A stretch of DNA of 64,000 nt from Panacibacter microcysteis (GTDB lineage Bacteria > Bacteroidota > Bacteroidia > Chitinophagales > Chitinophagaceae): contig NZ_JADWYR010000001.1 in the NCBI RefSeq assembly GCF_015831355.1, positions 1,612,001 to 1,676,000 on the forward strand. Reading direction: 5' to 3'. A program made the position numbers and the translations under genes. Below are positions 1-8,608 of this stretch, piece by piece. The stretch's first letter is position 1. Every line of letters starts with the position of its first letter. The notes under the pieces are model-generated. The model did no database searches. It was given only the letters and a program-made list of their open reading frames with translations, and had not been told where the DNA came from.

Positions 1-122
1 ATGGTTTCTGCTGCCTGCGGTACAAGTTTCCTGATCAGTGACCGTACCTGCTGAAGATATGCTTTTGTTACGGCAGGAAAACTATTGATGTATTCATCTA
101 TGTTTGCAGGTTTGGCAGGCAT
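1..122 (-). CDS. DUF1801 / YdhG-like protein, N-terminal fragment
   Basis: Only the first 40 or so residues lie in the window; the rest continues past the left edge. The reading frame starts at an ATG complementary to 120-122 and runs MPAKPANIDEYINSFPAVTK and onward, ending here near LIRKLVPQAAET. This resembles the start of DUF1801 (YdhG/iron-chaperone-like) proteins, small cytosolic proteins of poorly known role. The call rests on the opening pattern (a short lead, IDEYI, then a helix leading to VP.A.E.I). The end of the gene is not visible, so integrity cannot be judged. Confidence 0.6.
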   Translation of the reverse strand, partial: MPAKPANIDEYINSFPAVTKAYLQQVRSLIRKLVPQAAET

Positions 123-243
123 ATCTTTTGCATTGTTTATGACGAAAGTTATTAACAAAACCTGATGCCTGCAATATCACCAGTTTATTTTTAAAATATG
201 GCATGACTGTAACCGCAGCCTGCAGATGCCATAAAAACCGAAC

Positions 244-272
244 GTACAAGTGAGTGACACAACGGAAGCTTA
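244..272 (+). repeat. dispersed intergenic repeat, copy 1 (GTGACAC core)
   Basis: The core GTACAAGTGAGTGACACAAC at 244-263 is followed by GGAAGCTTA. It lies between the 3' end of the porin gene and the DUF1801 start. Confidence 0.8.
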
Positions 273-301
273 ACAGTATTACTAAAGCTGGTAACCAACA
301 C

Positions 302-1597
302 TTAAAACCTGAACTGTAACCTGAGCGTTAGTACATTGTCTTTTATATCGGTTGTATAGCCTTCCAGTGCCGAATTTTCGTTTTTAACCACATCATACCA
401 GGCCACCAATTTAAGATTGTCATCAAAATAATGAATGTAACCTACGCCAATTGTATTATACCTGATGTCTGCAGGATGTGCATTGGCGGCGGTGTTTATC
501 CCGGTGCCGGAAAGCCCGGTATTTGGATCGAGCCAGTCGTATTTAACGCCTAACTGGTTGTGTGTATCAAACGAATGTAGTAGGTAAAAAAAGGCGCCGT
601 TGAATTTTCTTGTGTAATATGGATCTGTGGTAAAGATTGCCGCAGGTGTTTCGTTTGAAGCTGCAGATGCTGTTTGTGTACCCCACCAGTATTCACCGCG
701 TATCTCTGTGGCGCCGTCGTTACCATGTTTCCATTTTAGTTGTGCATCTGCACCATAGTATTTGCGAGGCAGTTTCCTGCCAATGTTTGCCTGGCTTGAA
801 TCCGGAGTAAAATGGCCGGATTTGTCGAGTGTATAGAGGTATTTATCTGCCTGTATAAGACCGCCGTTGAAATAGGAAAGACCTGCAGAAAGGAGCAGGT
901 TTTTTTGTACCGGAACCGGTTTTAGCGAGGCACGGCTGATGAAATCTTTGTACGAATCGTAGTCTGCCGTGGCATTTAAACCTGGGCCGTTGAATACACC
1001 GGCATCAAGTTTTACATACCTGAGCCAGTTTGTTTTACCGCGGGGTTCAAATGAGATCATTGCACCAAGGTCGCGTTCAACTTTCATCAATGATTGAGAC
1101 ATACGACCACGCTCAGGCGATTCCCTGTCACCGGAGCCGAGGTTAAGTTCGTACCCGAAAGGCCTGGCAAAAAGACCGGCAGTAAAAGAGAAAAGTTTAG
1201 TATTATTTTCCAAGATTCTGCCCCAGAAATCGCGGGTAAAAAAGCCTCTTTCTGAACCGTCGAACTGGAAAACAAATTGAACAGAGGGTTTTTTTGTGTC
1301 GCTGAAATGCACATAATCTATGCGCAGGCGACCCCGGCGCATGCTAAAGCGGTTGTTTACATTGGGGGCAAAATCTCCACCCGCATAGCTTTTAGCGCCC
1401 TTGGTTTGAATAGTCTGAAACTGTGGCTGCATATAACCGCTGATTTTTACACGGTCATATTTTTTAAAGATGGAAAGCATCCCTTTCCCCATATCTTTTG
1501 TTGTATCTACCATATCCATTAAAAACTGGCTGTTGGAACTAAAAGAGGATATCAAAAAAACCGAAATAAACATTGCGGTTCTTAACAATTTATTCAT
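302..1597 (-). CDS. phosphate-selective porin O/P family outer membrane protein
   Basis: A 431-residue outer membrane porin, predicted to let anions, probably phosphate, across the outer membrane. A signal peptide is visible (MNKLLRTAMFISVFLISSFS, then NSQ). The body has alternating aromatic/polar beta-strand character, with the family's early strand features (KISGYMQPQFQ, NRFSMRRGRLRIDY) and a final strand ending LTLRLQFRF with a terminal Phe, the usual outer membrane barrel signal. It is transcribed away from a DUF47/PiT pair that starts about 120 bases from its own start, which supports phosphate as the substrate. Family membership is well supported; substrate is inferred from context. Confidence 0.85.
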   Translation of the reverse strand: MNKLLRTAMFISVFLISSFSSNSQFLMDMVDTTKDMGKGMLSIFKKYDRVKISGYMQPQFQTIQTKGAKSYAGGDFAPNVNNRFSMRRGRLRIDYVHFSDTKKPSVQFVFQFDGSERGFFTRDFWGRILENNTKLFSFTAGLFARPFGYELNLGSGDRESPERGRMSQSLMKVERDLGAMISFEPRGKTNWLRYVKLDAGVFNGPGLNATADYDSYKDFISRASLKPVPVQKNLLLSAGLSYFNGGLIQADKYLYTLDKSGHFTPDSSQANIGRKLPRKYYGADAQLKWKHGNDGATEIRGEYWWGTQTASAASNETPAAIFTTDPYYTRKFNGAFFYLLHSFDTHNQLGVKYDWLDPNTGLSGTGINTAANAHPADIRYNTIGVGYIHYFDDNLKLVAWYDVVKNENSALEGYTTDIKDNVLTLRLQFRF

Positions 1598-1696
1598 AAA
1601 ATGATAATATTCGGCAAAAGTAAAATTGCCGGGAAAACCCTATATTAAGAAATTGTTACCAAACTTAACATTGCCGGTTTGCCTGCACAAGGAATA

Positions 1697-1704
1697 TAAT
1701 TTTG
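1697..1704 (+). promoter_or_regulatory. candidate Bacteroidota -7 box (TAATTTTG)
   Basis: TAATTTTG matches the TAnnTTTG consensus known for Bacteroidota and ends 13 bases before the DUF47 start. A TTTG lies about 15 bases upstream, closer than the usual -33 spacing, so only the -7 part is well supported. Confidence 0.4.
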
Positions 1705-1717
1705 CCAAAACTTTTTT

Positions 1718-2362
1718 ATGGCGTTAAACCTCCTCAAACTTTTTACTCCAAAGGATAAAGTCTTTTATTCATTGTTTGAAGAAATAGCAAATACGGTTGC
1801 AAAAATGGGTACGGTACTTAAACAGCTTGTTTACGAAACTGACCTTGAAAAGCGTAACGCAATGGTTTCCCAGCTTGAAACCATGGAACACATTAATGAT
1901 GAACTTACCCATAAAGTTTTTACTGAATTAGGCCGCAATTTTATTACGCCATTTGACCGGGAAGATATCCACTACCTGGCAAGTGCACTTGATGATATCG
2001 CAGACTATATATACAATGCTGCCAAAAAAATAAGATTCTACCGTGTTAACCCAAATGATCCGGGTATTCAAAAAATGGCCGACCTTATTGAAATGAGTTC
2101 TGAGCATGTAAAGAGCGCAGTTATGGAGCTGCGTAACATGCGCAATATGAGACAGATAACAGATGCTCTTGTAAAAGTTAACAGTATTGAAAACCAGGCT
2201 GATGATGTATACGACATGAGCATTGACCGCCTGTTTGAAACAGAGCCTGATGCCAAAGAGGTGATCAAGAAAAGAGAGATCTACCAGGCTATGGAAAATG
2301 CTACAGATAAATGTGAGGACGCCGGGAATGTGATTGAATCAATCATCGTTAAATACGCTTAG
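1718..2362 (+). CDS. DUF47 (PhoU-like) phosphate transport accessory protein
   Basis: A 214-residue, all-helical cytosolic protein of the DUF47 family, related to PhoU, which typically accompanies PiT transporters and is thought to regulate or assist them. Typical features are the opening LLKLFTPKDKVFYSLFEEIA, FDREDIHYLASALDDIADYI in the middle, and the repeated second bundle with EIYQAMENATDKCEDAGNVI near the end. Length is normal for the family. It ends 49 bases before the proposed PiT start, so the two are very likely cotranscribed. The divergent porin upstream completes a phosphate uptake module. Confidence 0.9.
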   Translation: MALNLLKLFTPKDKVFYSLFEEIANTVAKMGTVLKQLVYETDLEKRNAMVSQLETMEHINDELTHKVFTELGRNFITPFDREDIHYLASALDDIADYIYNAAKKIRFYRVNPNDPGIQKMADLIEMSSEHVKSAVMELRNMRNMRQITDALVKVNSIENQADDVYDMSIDRLFETEPDAKEVIKKREIYQAMENATDKCEDAGNVIESIIVKYA

Positions 2363-2411
2363 CCAGGCATTTAACCGGCTTTTTACAAACCTCCTCAGCT
2401 TAACTGATATT

Positions 2412-3548
2412 ATGTCTACATTATTAGTAATCATTATTATACTGGCAATTGGCTTTGATTTTATTAATGGGTTTCATGATGCAGCCAACTCAATTGCTAC
2501 AATCGTTTCAACCAAAGTACTAACACCCTTCCAGGCCGTTGTCTGGGCAGCATTTTTTAACTTCCTGGCATTTTTTATATTCAGCGATCACAGCGTGGCC
2601 AACACTGTTGCCAAAACCGTACATGAAGGCAGTTACGACTTATACGTGGTACTGGCCGGTGTAATTGCAGCCATTATCTGGAACCTGCTTACCTGGTGGT
2701 ATGGTATACCTTCATCCTCTTCTCATACACTCATTGGAGGTTTTGCCGGTGCAGCGGTTGCACACGCTGGCTTCAGTGGTGTAAACTGGAGCCTGGACGG
2801 CGGTATAAGTCTTACACTGCTGTTCATACTGCTTGCACCCATAATCGGTATGATCATCTCCATGTTTATTACCCTGGTAACTATTCAAAAGAACTTCTGG
2901 TTAAAAATATCCATCATTATCGCCGTAGTATCAAGCTGTCTTATATTCATCAAATTCAAAAAGCCATTTGAGTTTTGGGCATTGCTTGTGCTGGGTGTAA
3001 TATTTGTGGCGTCTTACTTCTACAACTACCTTAAAGGCGAAAACGCTTACAAGACCGCCGGTATGTACAAAAGCCTGCAGCTGGTTTCTTCGGCAAGCTT
3101 TAGTATTGGCCATGGTGGTAGCGATGCGCAAAAAGTAATGGGTATTATCGGTGCTGCTATGGTTGCAGAGCATTACATTCCATCTATTGCAGATATACCC
3201 GCCTGGGTGCCTTTTGTCTGCTATTCTGCTATAGGCCTGGGTACTATGAGTGGCGGTTGGAAAATTGTAAAAACCATGGGTACTAAAATTACCAAAGTTA
3301 CCCCGCTGGAAGGTGTTTGTGCAGAAACAGCAGGTGCTATTACCTTATTTACTGCAGCTAATCTTGGTGCACCCGTAAGTACTACACATACCATCACAGG
3401 CTCTATCGTGGGTGTGGGGGCTACAAAGCGTTTAAGTGCTGTACGCTGGGGTGTTACGGTTAATCTTGTGTGGGCCTGGGTGCTTACCATTCCGGTAAGC
3501 GGCTTACTGGCTGCCGGCATTTATTCTCTCATTAAGCTTTTTGTATAG
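2412..3548 (+). CDS. pit: inorganic phosphate transporter, PiT family
   Basis: An inner membrane phosphate/cation symporter of about 378 residues. The PiT signature is seen twice, as usual for this internally duplicated family: GFDFINGFHDAANSIAT near the N-terminus and GAPVSTTHTITGSIVGVGA in the second half. Many hydrophobic helices lie between. I chose ATG at 2412 (MSTLLVIIIILAIGFDF), because the frame upstream of it overlaps the end of the DUF47 gene and does not look like PiT sequence. It forms a likely two-gene operon with the DUF47 protein. Confidence 0.92.
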   Translation: MSTLLVIIIILAIGFDFINGFHDAANSIATIVSTKVLTPFQAVVWAAFFNFLAFFIFSDHSVANTVAKTVHEGSYDLYVVLAGVIAAIIWNLLTWWYGIPSSSSHTLIGGFAGAAVAHAGFSGVNWSLDGGISLTLLFILLAPIIGMIISMFITLVTIQKNFWLKISIIIAVVSSCLIFIKFKKPFEFWALLVLGVIFVASYFYNYLKGENAYKTAGMYKSLQLVSSASFSIGHGGSDAQKVMGIIGAAMVAEHYIPSIADIPAWVPFVCYSAIGLGTMSGGWKIVKTMGTKITKVTPLEGVCAETAGAITLFTAANLGAPVSTTHTITGSIVGVGATKRLSAVRWGVTVNLVWAWVLTIPVSGLLAAGIYSLIKLFV

Positions 3549-3597
3549 CGGGTTATGTAGTTAAGTTTTACTTATTTTGCAGCACCAAAATACGCAT

Positions 3598-4653
3598 ATG
3601 CAAAAAATTCTCGTTACGGGTGGCTGCGGTTTTATTGGTTCTCATACAGTTGTAGACCTCATAGAAAATGGTTTCGACGTTATTTCAATCGACGATAATT
3701 CCCGTTCAACAACCTACCTGCTGGATGGCATCGAAAAAATTACCGGCAAAAAACTCAAGAACTATAAAGTAGACCTCAAAAATTTTGATGAAACGCTTGC
3801 CGTTTTCCAGGAGAATGAAGATATAACCGGCGTAATTCATTTTGCAGCCTTCAAGGCTGTAGGTGAGTCAGTAGAAAAGCCACTGGAATATTTCGAGAAC
3901 AACCTCTTTTCCCTTATCAACCTATTGAAATGTGTAAGAGAGTTTTCAATACCCAATTTTGTTTTTTCCTCTTCCTGTACGGTATATGGCAATCCTGATG
4001 CAATTCCGGTTACAGAAGAATCGCCGATAAAAAAAGCAGAATCTCCTTATGGCGCCACCAAGCAAATGGGCGAAGATATTATCCGCGAATTTGCAAGGGC
4101 ACACAACTCAAAATCTATTTTACTGCGGTACTTTAACCCGGTTGGTGCACACCCAACCACACTTATTGGCGAGTTACCCGTAGGCAGACCGCAAAACCTG
4201 GTACCTGCTATTACACAAACCGCCATTGGCAAAATTCCGCAAATGAGCGTATGGGGCAGTGATTATGATACAAGAGACGGAAGCTGTGTGAGAGATTATG
4301 TGCATGTTTGCGATATAGCTCATGCCCACACACTGGCATTGCAGTACCTGATGGCCAATAAGAACAAAACGGTTTGCGACGTGTTCAATCTTGGTACAGG
4401 CAATGGCGTTACCGTATTGGAAGCCATAAAAGCATTCGAGAAAGTATCTGGTGTAAAACTCAATTATAATATTGCGCCGCGCAGACCGGGCGATGTGGTG
4501 GCTATTTATGCCAACAATGATTTCGCGGTACAATCACTCGGCTGGAACATTCAGTACGACCTCGAAGATATGATGCGCACCGCCTGGCAATGGGAACTAA
4601 GGGTAAAGGAAGACGAAGCACTCATCAGTAAGCAGAACGCAAGTCTGAATTAA
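3598..4653 (+). CDS. galE: UDP-glucose 4-epimerase
   Basis: A 351-residue extended SDR enzyme interconverting UDP-glucose and UDP-galactose in the cytosol. The N-terminal Rossmann motif GGCGFIGSH binds NAD; FSSSCTVYG and the catalytic YGATK (Tyr-x-x-x-Lys) follow, then LRYFNPVGAHP and RDYVHV, all typical of GalE. Start is ATG at 3598 (MQKILVTGG), directly before the first beta strand; a TTG 21 bases upstream is less likely. It stands alone, 49 bases after PiT and without a clear operon partner. It could also act on other UDP-sugars. Confidence 0.93.
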   Translation: MQKILVTGGCGFIGSHTVVDLIENGFDVISIDDNSRSTTYLLDGIEKITGKKLKNYKVDLKNFDETLAVFQENEDITGVIHFAAFKAVGESVEKPLEYFENNLFSLINLLKCVREFSIPNFVFSSSCTVYGNPDAIPVTEESPIKKAESPYGATKQMGEDIIREFARAHNSKSILLRYFNPVGAHPTTLIGELPVGRPQNLVPAITQTAIGKIPQMSVWGSDYDTRDGSCVRDYVHVCDIAHAHTLALQYLMANKNKTVCDVFNLGTGNGVTVLEAIKAFEKVSGVKLNYNIAPRRPGDVVAIYANNDFAVQSLGWNIQYDLEDMMRTAWQWELRVKEDEALISKQNASLN

Positions 4654-4683
4654 ATAAAATTGGGTAGCCGGCAGCGGTGCTTA

Positions 4684-4714
4684 TGGCATCGCCTGTTGTG
4701 TCACTCACTTGTAC
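4684..4714 (-). repeat. dispersed intergenic repeat, copy 2 (GTGACAC core, GGCGATGCC flank)
   Basis: Read on the minus strand: GTACAAGTGAGTGACACAAC, then AGGCGATGCCA. It lies 30 bases after the galE stop. Confidence 0.85.
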
Positions 4715-4816
4715 TTTAGGAACAATAATGAACAGCCCCGGGAACACAATCCGGCGTACTGTTCAGGCAACAGAAGCAGACCGGCTCCGCAGCCCAAAGC
4801 TCACCAGTGTTATGCA

Positions 4817-4846
4817 GTACAAGAGTGCGACGCAACGATGCTGAGG
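4817..4846 (+). repeat. dispersed intergenic repeat, copy 3 (GCGACGC core)
   Basis: GTACAAGAGTGCGACGCAAC at 4817-4836 followed by GATGCTGAGG. It lies upstream of the transketolase-half gene, in the same gap as copy 2 but in opposite orientation. Confidence 0.85.
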
Positions 4847-4898
4847 AGCCATCCCAATGCCCGGTACAAAAGCATAAACACTTATAATCAATATAATC

Positions 4899-5864
4899 AT
4901 GCTCAAAGACATTCAGGTTTTAAATGAAAAGGAAACACGTGGTGGTTTTGGAGAAGGTATATACGAAGCAGGTAAGAAAAACGACAAAGTAGTGGTACTT
5001 ACTGCAGACCTTGCAGGATCACTTAAACTTGGTCCTTTTATAAAAGACTTTCCTAACAGGTTTGTACAATGCGGTATAGCAGAAGCAAACATGATGGGCA
5101 TTGCGGCAGGTTTAACGATTGGTGGTCACATACCCTATACTACCACGTTTGCCAATTTCAGCACCGGCAGGGTGTACGACCAGATTCGTCAGAGCATTGC
5201 ATACAGCGGTAAAAATGTAAAAATTTGTGCAAGCCATGCCGGCCTTACATTGGGCGAAGATGGCGCCACACACCAGATACTGGAAGATATTGGGTTAATG
5301 AAAATGCTGCCGGGTATGACGGTTATTGTACCCTGCGATTTTAACCAGACAAAAGCTGCAACCATAGCCATTGCAGACTACGAGGGCCCGGTTTATCTGC
5401 GTTTTGGCCGTCCCAAATGGCCAAATTTTACAAAAGAAGATGGCAGCGATTTTGTAATTGGTAAAGCACAGGTAGTGGGGGAAGGTAGCGATGTTAGCAT
5501 TTTTGCCTGTGGGCACCTGGTTTGGAAAGCAATTGAAGCAGGGCGTATACTGGAAGAAAAAGGATACACGGTAGACCTGGTAAACATTCATACCATAAAG
5601 CCGCTCGACGAAGCTGCGATCATTGCTTCTATTACTAAAACGGGTTGCGCAGTTACCTGCGAGGAGCACAACATACTGGGTGGCCTTGGTGAAAGCGTGG
5701 CAAGAGTGGCGGGTGCAAACAAACCCGTACCAATAGAAATGGTTGGCACCAAAGACACATTTGGCGAAAGCGGAAAGCCGGAAGAACTGTTAAAAAAATA
5801 TGGGCTGGATACACCGGATATCGTGGCCGCTGCAGAAAAGGCCATTGCCAGAAAAAAAGGATAA
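4899..5864 (+). CDS. transketolase family, C-terminal subunit (split transketolase/DXS-like)
   Basis: A 321-residue protein covering only the pyrimidine-binding and C-terminal domains of a thiamine-diphosphate transketolase. Visible parts: ETRGGFGEGIYEAG at the start, QCGIAEANMMGIAAGL containing the Glu that activates TPP, a central GGHIPYTTTFANF, and the C-terminal regulatory domain (VDLVNIHTIKPLD, CEEHNILGGLGESVA). In many bacteria the TPP-binding half is encoded just upstream. Here the upstream neighbour is galE, and downstream is a terminator and a sigma factor gene, so the partner is not in this window. It is probably the small subunit of a two-chain transketolase of the pentose phosphate pathway. 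Confidence 0.85.
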   Translation: MLKDIQVLNEKETRGGFGEGIYEAGKKNDKVVVLTADLAGSLKLGPFIKDFPNRFVQCGIAEANMMGIAAGLTIGGHIPYTTTFANFSTGRVYDQIRQSIAYSGKNVKICASHAGLTLGEDGATHQILEDIGLMKMLPGMTVIVPCDFNQTKAATIAIADYEGPVYLRFGRPKWPNFTKEDGSDFVIGKAQVVGEGSDVSIFACGHLVWKAIEAGRILEEKGYTVDLVNIHTIKPLDEAAIIASITKTGCAVTCEEHNILGGLGESVARVAGANKPVPIEMVGTKDTFGESGKPEELLKKYGLDTPDIVAAAEKAIARKKG

Positions 5865-5893
5865 AACAGCTTTTGATATTAAACCTTCATAAG

Positions 5894-5925
5894 AAAAACT
5901 CATCTTTTGTACGGGTGAGTTTTTT
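5894..5925 (+). terminator. intrinsic terminator after transketolase subunit
   Basis: AAAAACTCA and TGAGTTTTT form a 9-bp stem followed by a T-rich run, 30 bases after the stop codon. Confidence 0.75.
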
Positions 5926-5952
5926 ATTTTTATAGCCTAAAGCAAACTCTGC

Positions 5953-6498
5953 ATGCATGCTGATGACAAGGAACTTTTAAATGATTTCAGGCACGCTGAA
6001 ACGAAGGAACGGGCATTTACGGCGATTATAAAAAAATACCAGGAAAAGCTTTACTGGCATATACGCAGAATGGTGATCGATCATGATGATGCAAATGACG
6101 TATTACAGAATATGTTTATAAAGGTATGGAACGGGCTAAATAATTTCAGGGAAGACAGCCAGTTGTATACATGGTTGTACCGCATTGCAACAAATGAGTC
6201 GCTTACTTTTATTGAGCAGTCAAAAAAACGGGCATCAATAAGCCTGAGTGATGTGGAAACGGGCCTCGCAAATAAAATTGTGGCAGATAAAAATTTCGAT
6301 GCCAACAAACTGGAATGGAAATTACAAATAGCCATACAACAGTTGCCTGAGAAGCAACGTATTGTTTTCAACCTGCGGTATTATGATGAAATGCCTTACG
6401 AAGAAATGAGCAGGGTGTTGGAAACAAGTGAAGGAGCTTTAAAAGCAAGCTACCATCACGCAGCCCGTAAGATTGAAGAGTACATAAAAAACAATTAA
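5953..6498 (+). CDS. RNA polymerase sigma factor, ECF (sigma-70) family
   Basis: A 181-residue ECF sigma factor with region 2 at about residues 20-90 (DANDVLQNMFIKVWNGLNNF, YTWLYRIATNES) and region 4 at about 120-180 (LPEKQRIVFNLRYYDEMPYE, then a helix-turn-helix ending LKASYHHAARKIEEY). No region 1 or 3 is present. It is followed 37 bases later by a single-span membrane protein and then a small secreted protein, an arrangement typical of sigma/anti-sigma operons. The regulon is unknown. Confidence 0.92.
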   Translation: MHADDKELLNDFRHAETKERAFTAIIKKYQEKLYWHIRRMVIDHDDANDVLQNMFIKVWNGLNNFREDSQLYTWLYRIATNESLTFIEQSKKRASISLSDVETGLANKIVADKNFDANKLEWKLQIAIQQLPEKQRIVFNLRYYDEMPYEEMSRVLETSEGALKASYHHAARKIEEYIKNN

Positions 6499-6535
6499 AC
6501 TTATATTGCCCCTGCTGGTCTAACAATTTGTTAAA

Positions 6536-7282
6536 ATGGCTATCGCAAATCACATACAGGAAGAATTAAGACAAATAGCCCCGTCCATTGCCAACATGGA
6601 TAGGGTATACCCCTATGTTGTTCCGCCAGGTTATTTTGAACAGTTGGCTGATCGGGCATTGGATCATGCAATGGAAGGCGAAATACTAAGGCAAACAAAA
6701 GTGCTCGCAGCAGGCCCTGCACATGAGGTGCCTGCAGGTTACTTCGATAACCTGGCCGGGCTGATCATGGAAAAAATTCAGCAACAAAATAATTCCCGCG
6801 GTGAATTTTATGATGAGTTACAGGAAGTAGCGCCTTTGCTGAATAAAATAAGTAAAGAAAATATCTACCATGTACCGCCACAATATTTTGAAGATGTATT
6901 GCCTGCAAAAGTGCCGGCCCCTCCACAACAGGCTAAAGTTGTAGCCATGGGTGCAGCAGGCAATGTTAAAAGATGGATCAGTTACGCCGCCGCAGCAGCA
7001 GTTATGCTCTTCATTTCCACCACATCTTTCCTGTATGTAAACCACAGAATGAAACATGCCGCACATGCACTAACGGTAGAGCAAAGACTGGCTACCTTAA
7101 AAGATGAAGAGATACTCAGGTATCTTAAAAATGACGTGGGAGAAGGTGATTTTAATGCTACAAATTTTTCGGAAGAGAACCCTGATATAAATCATCTTCT
7201 TATTCATGCAAGTGATGCTGAAATCGAACGATACCTTGATGCAGAGCAGGAAAACAGTGATGAAAATACCAGCGGTATTTAA
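6536..7282 (+). CDS. putative anti-sigma-type membrane protein with VPxxYF repeats
   Basis: A 248-residue protein with one predicted membrane span at about residues 148-167. The cytosolic part carries three spaced copies of a short motif: VPPGYFEQL (30-37), VPAGYFDNL (65-73) and VPPQYFEDV (113-121). The C-terminal part is acidic. It lies just downstream of the ECF sigma gene, so it is likely to bind and control that sigma factor, but no classical zinc anti-sigma motif (HxxxCxxC) was seen. Function is inferred from topology and position only. Confidence 0.6.
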   Translation: MAIANHIQEELRQIAPSIANMDRVYPYVVPPGYFEQLADRALDHAMEGEILRQTKVLAAGPAHEVPAGYFDNLAGLIMEKIQQQNNSRGEFYDELQEVAPLLNKISKENIYHVPPQYFEDVLPAKVPAPPQQAKVVAMGAAGNVKRWISYAAAAAVMLFISTTSFLYVNHRMKHAAHALTVEQRLATLKDEEILRYLKNDVGEGDFNATNFSEENPDINHLLIHASDAEIERYLDAEQENSDENTSGI

Positions 7283-7294
7283 ATAGCCTTAAAG

Positions 7295-7735
7295 ATGAAA
7301 AAATTTTTTATTATTATTTCTTTATTATGTTTCCATAATTATATTTGTGTCGCTCAGACACAATCTAACGATAATTCGAACAAAGCTGAAGACGTAACGG
7401 TTGCCTACATGACGAAGGAACTGAACCTGACTCCTGATGAATCCAAAAAATTCTGGCCCGTTTACAACAATTATTTCAAAGAAATAAGAGAAGCAAAGAG
7501 TCATTTTGGTAATGATGAAGTTGCATTTGAAGAGCGAAAAGTGCAAATACGCAAAAAGTACCAGGGGCAATTCAGATCCGTACTCAACTCCGACAAAAGA
7601 GTCAACAAGGTTTTCGTATCTGAAAAAAATCTCCGCGATCTGTTTAGAAAAGAATGGCAGGACAGGCAAAGAAGAAAAAAATTTCCCGGTGCCAAAGCAC
7701 AGCGTGGTGTAATAAGACAAAGAAGAGTAAATTAA
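7295..7735 (+). CDS. small secreted protein, third gene of sigma operon
   Basis: A 146-residue protein with a signal peptide (MKKFFIIISLLCFHNYICVAQ). The mature part has AYMTKELNLTPDESKKFWPV, then a long charged helical region and a very basic tail (RQRRKKFPGAKAQRGVIRQR). The LTPDES..FWPVYN pattern recalls periplasmic Spy/CpxP-like helical proteins that accompany envelope stress regulators, but similarity is only in style. It starts 12 bases after the previous gene, so it is part of the same operon and could be a periplasmic sensor or target of that system. Confidence 0.6.
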   Translation: MKKFFIIISLLCFHNYICVAQTQSNDNSNKAEDVTVAYMTKELNLTPDESKKFWPVYNNYFKEIREAKSHFGNDEVAFEERKVQIRKKYQGQFRSVLNSDKRVNKVFVSEKNLRDLFRKEWQDRQRRKKFPGAKAQRGVIRQRRVN

Positions 7736-7824
7736 TTTAAATAGGTGTTTTTCATAGGTTAGCAACGGCCAGCTCTTTCCAGGGCGGGCCTATTTTTTTG
7801 CAGGCCTTTACCGTTACAACTGTG

Positions 7825-8511
7825 TTATGGCAGCTCTTTAATTTTGATATTTCTAAAAAATATGGGAGCACCGGCGTGTTTGCCCTGCAATCCAATACGG
7901 CCCTCCAGTGGCAAAGTAGCAAGTGGGTTTGTTAGCCATGCAGGTATATCTGTACCATCCGGGTTCTTTTTAGCAGAAGTATACAAACTCATGTCAAACT
8001 CGTTTACCAGTTCACCATTCAGCACGATCCAGATTTTTCTGCCAATGCATGTTATGGTATAATGGTTCCATTCGCCTGGTTTCTTTACTGTTCTTTTGCT
8101 GGCTGCCTGGTGGCCAAATACAGCTGCACATTGCCAGGTAGGGTTTGCCTTACTCCACTGTGCAGAATAATCATCTGCAATTTGTATTTCTACAGAATGC
8201 GGTATCCACTCCTGCATATCGGTTGCATGCACTACTACACCACTATTGGTACCATCAGCATTTTTAAATTCAAGGTCCAGTACAAAATTGTTGTATACTT
8301 TTTCGCTCCACAATGCCTCGTCGGCACTGGCAGTAAACACACCGTCCGTAACCGTCCAGACGTCGGCAGGAAATATTGCATTGGAAAGATCTGTTTTAAA
8401 AAGGTCTGTCCACCCTGCGCCAGAAGTAGAAGGGTGGCTGGCATGTTCATGCTGCGCCAAAGCTGCAAGGCATGTAAATGCGAGTATAATCAGTGAGAAA
8501 CTTTTTTTCAT
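7825..8511 (-). CDS. DUF1080 (3-keto-disaccharide hydrolase-like) secreted protein
   Basis: A 228-residue secreted protein with a clear signal peptide (MKKSFSLIILAFTCLAALAQ) followed by a His-rich stretch. The DUF1080 jelly-roll fold is indicated by GWTDLFKTDLS, the LWSEKVYNNFVLDLEFKNAD strand, GVVVHATD, the GEWNHYTITCIGRKIWIVLN region and the final GRIGLQGKHAGAPIFFRNIKIKEL, all characteristic of the family. Members are lectin-like, and some hydrolyse 3-keto-glycosides. Length is standard for a single domain. It converges with the sigma operon and has no carbohydrate genes directly beside it, so the substrate is unknown. Confidence 0.88.
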   Translation of the reverse strand: MKKSFSLIILAFTCLAALAQHEHASHPSTSGAGWTDLFKTDLSNAIFPADVWTVTDGVFTASADEALWSEKVYNNFVLDLEFKNADGTNSGVVVHATDMQEWIPHSVEIQIADDYSAQWSKANPTWQCAAVFGHQAASKRTVKKPGEWNHYTITCIGRKIWIVLNGELVNEFDMSLYTSAKKNPDGTDIPAWLTNPLATLPLEGRIGLQGKHAGAPIFFRNIKIKELP

Positions 8512-8608
8512 ATGGAAAGTTTTAGGAGCATATTAAAGTTAGTGAGCCTTTTGTTATTTGTACCTGTTTTTTCAGCATGGCTATGTTGTTCCGAATGTTA
8601 CTACTGCT

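Noticed and set aside
4709-4927. 72-codon open frame overlapping the start of the transketolase half
   Set aside because: It is made largely of repeat-derived sequence (with CYAVQECDATM) and overlaps a solid gene.
7738-7798. Possible terminator between the sigma operon and the DUF1080 gene
   Set aside because: AAATAGG and CCTATTT can pair and a T-run follows, but the loop is long and the stem short, so support was too weak to list.
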